Assembly: GCF_026213295.1 (NCBI RefSeq)
Contig: NC_079427.1
Location: 31,995,200 to 32,059,199 of the forward strand
Direction: 5' to 3'
DNA from: Gadus chalcogrammus
Lineage: Eukaryota; Chordata; Actinopteri; Gadiformes; Gadidae
DNA length: 64,000 bases
The position numbers and the translations under genes are program-made. Below the pieces are notes generated by a model that saw only the letters and a program-made list of their open reading frames with translations, had not been told where the DNA came from and did no database searches. This document shows, piece by piece, positions 63,590 to 64,000 of this stretch (within the stretch, counting starts at the first letter, position 1; each line of letters starts with the position of its first letter).

Positions 63590-64000
63590 TGGCCCGCAGC
63601 ATTACCCTGCTGGCCAGAGGGTCTGACGTCGTCCTTCGCTCTCCTGCAACGGTCCCGTGGCGGGGCAGCGGCGGGAGCAAGCAGGTCGGGGGACCGTTGA
63701 GGCATGGCCAAGACGAACTGGTACGCCTCCCTGGCCAGGGCACGGGGTCCAACGATGGTGGTGTTAGCCAGCGCCATCCTGACCTGAGCTGGCAGTGTGC
63801 GCATAAACAGCTCTGTGAAGAGGATCATGGGGTCTTCTGTACCGAGCAGGTTTAGCATCCTCTCCATACGTGCAGAGGGCCTCTCGTCTCCCAAGTCCGA
63901 CATGTCATATAAGCGGCGCACCCTCTCCGCGGTGGACAGCTCAAATGTCTCCAGGAGCAGGGCTTTGAGGCGCTCATATTTGTTTTTCGCCGGGGGGAGC
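63493..64000 (-). pseudogene. Gypsy copy 2 gag, C-terminal part (partial)
   Basis: RLYDMSDLGDERPSARMERM and LNLLGTEDPMILFTELFMRT match the gag of copy 1 in layout. ALAREAYQFVLAMPQRSPDL and a proline-rich linker follow. No CCHC zinc knuckle was found. The start lies outside the window. Confidence 0.75.

Larger units (their letters stand above)
60430..64000 (-). mobile_element. Ty3/gypsy-type LTR retrotransposon, copy 2, cut by the window end
   Basis: Gag, protease, RT, RNase H and integrase run right to left in the Ty3/gypsy order. The 5' LTR and start of gag lie beyond 64000. It is a relative of copy 1 (similar gag, VDLV.PL integrase and RRSNSPWASPLH RT blocks) but clearly divergent. It keeps the YLDD RT active site that copy 1 lost. 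Frameshifts in RNase H and between protease and RT make it defective. Confidence 0.88.

Noticed and set aside
1..64000. A CRISPR array or bacterial-type operon
   Set aside because: No regularly spaced short repeats with unique spacers were seen, and the gene content is eukaryotic mobile elements.
1..64000. A host protein-coding gene
   Set aside because: Every frame with recognisable motifs belongs to a mobile element; remaining frames are short and unsupported. Transcript data could change this.

Overview
The window looks like intergenic or intronic DNA from a ray-finned (teleost) fish. The repeat families are those typical of fish: L2, Rex1-like and I-type LINEs, a Penelope-like fragment, Ty3/gypsy elements, PIF/Harbinger elements with HARBI1-like and Myb/SANT-like genes, an ISL2EU-type element with THAP and YqaJ genes, hAT elements with 8-bp target duplications, TTAA-targeting elements, and long CT and CA microsatellites. 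I found no host protein gene, tRNA or rRNA that I could support. Almost every meaningful reading frame belongs to a mobile element. Family names rest on motifs and terminal structures read by eye, not on database searches.

Layout: 255-403 is one end of a hAT element. 546-6449 is an ISL2EU/Harbinger-type transposon (THAP exon, DDE nuclease exon, remnant of a convergent YqaJ nuclease) with an L2 LINE in its intron. 8251-18939 is a long-inverted-repeat transposon carrying a 5.2-kb L2 (minus strand, intact SGNH-hydrolase ORF1) and a 3.8-kb gypsy element (minus strand). 18940-22080 is simple-sequence-rich DNA without genes. 22083-23923 holds a LINE fragment, the end of a TTAA element and a Penelope-like GIY-YIG fragment. 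25174-28423 is a Harbinger element with an L2 inside it.

28544-42180 is the most elaborate part. A roughly 1-kb palindromic element was hit by an 8.1-kb Harbinger (A, 28900-37017) and by a 4.4-kb hAT (37282-41727, TSD GTGTAGAC). Harbinger A contains a 2.9-kb TTAA element, itself hit by a hAT MITE and a Harbinger MITE, and a second 2.3-kb Harbinger (B) that landed inside A's Myb-like coding sequence. The hAT contains a 1.8-kb TTAA element and part of a further Harbinger Myb gene. The HARBI1-like transposase of Harbinger A is an uninterrupted 340-codon frame with a complete DDE triad.

42190-50231 holds an unclassified element with a small unrecognised ORF, a decayed hAT transposase, an inverted pair of 0.35-kb repeats, a ZMYM-type hAT, a Harbinger MITE and another hAT MITE. 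50600-53850 is an I-type LINE (minus). 54746-58300 is a Rex1-like LINE (minus), with a roughly 100-bp tandem array at its 5' side. 60430-64000 is a second gypsy element (minus), cut by the window end.

How the genes work together: in each Harbinger the transposase (+) and the Myb/SANT-like DNA-binding partner (-) converge, as is usual for PIF/Harbinger. In ISL2EU the partner is a YqaJ-type nuclease. LINE EN and RT domains act in target-primed reverse transcription. Gypsy gag, protease, RT/RNase H and integrase form the LTR-retrotransposon cycle. Most copies carry frameshifts, stops or loss of catalytic residues.
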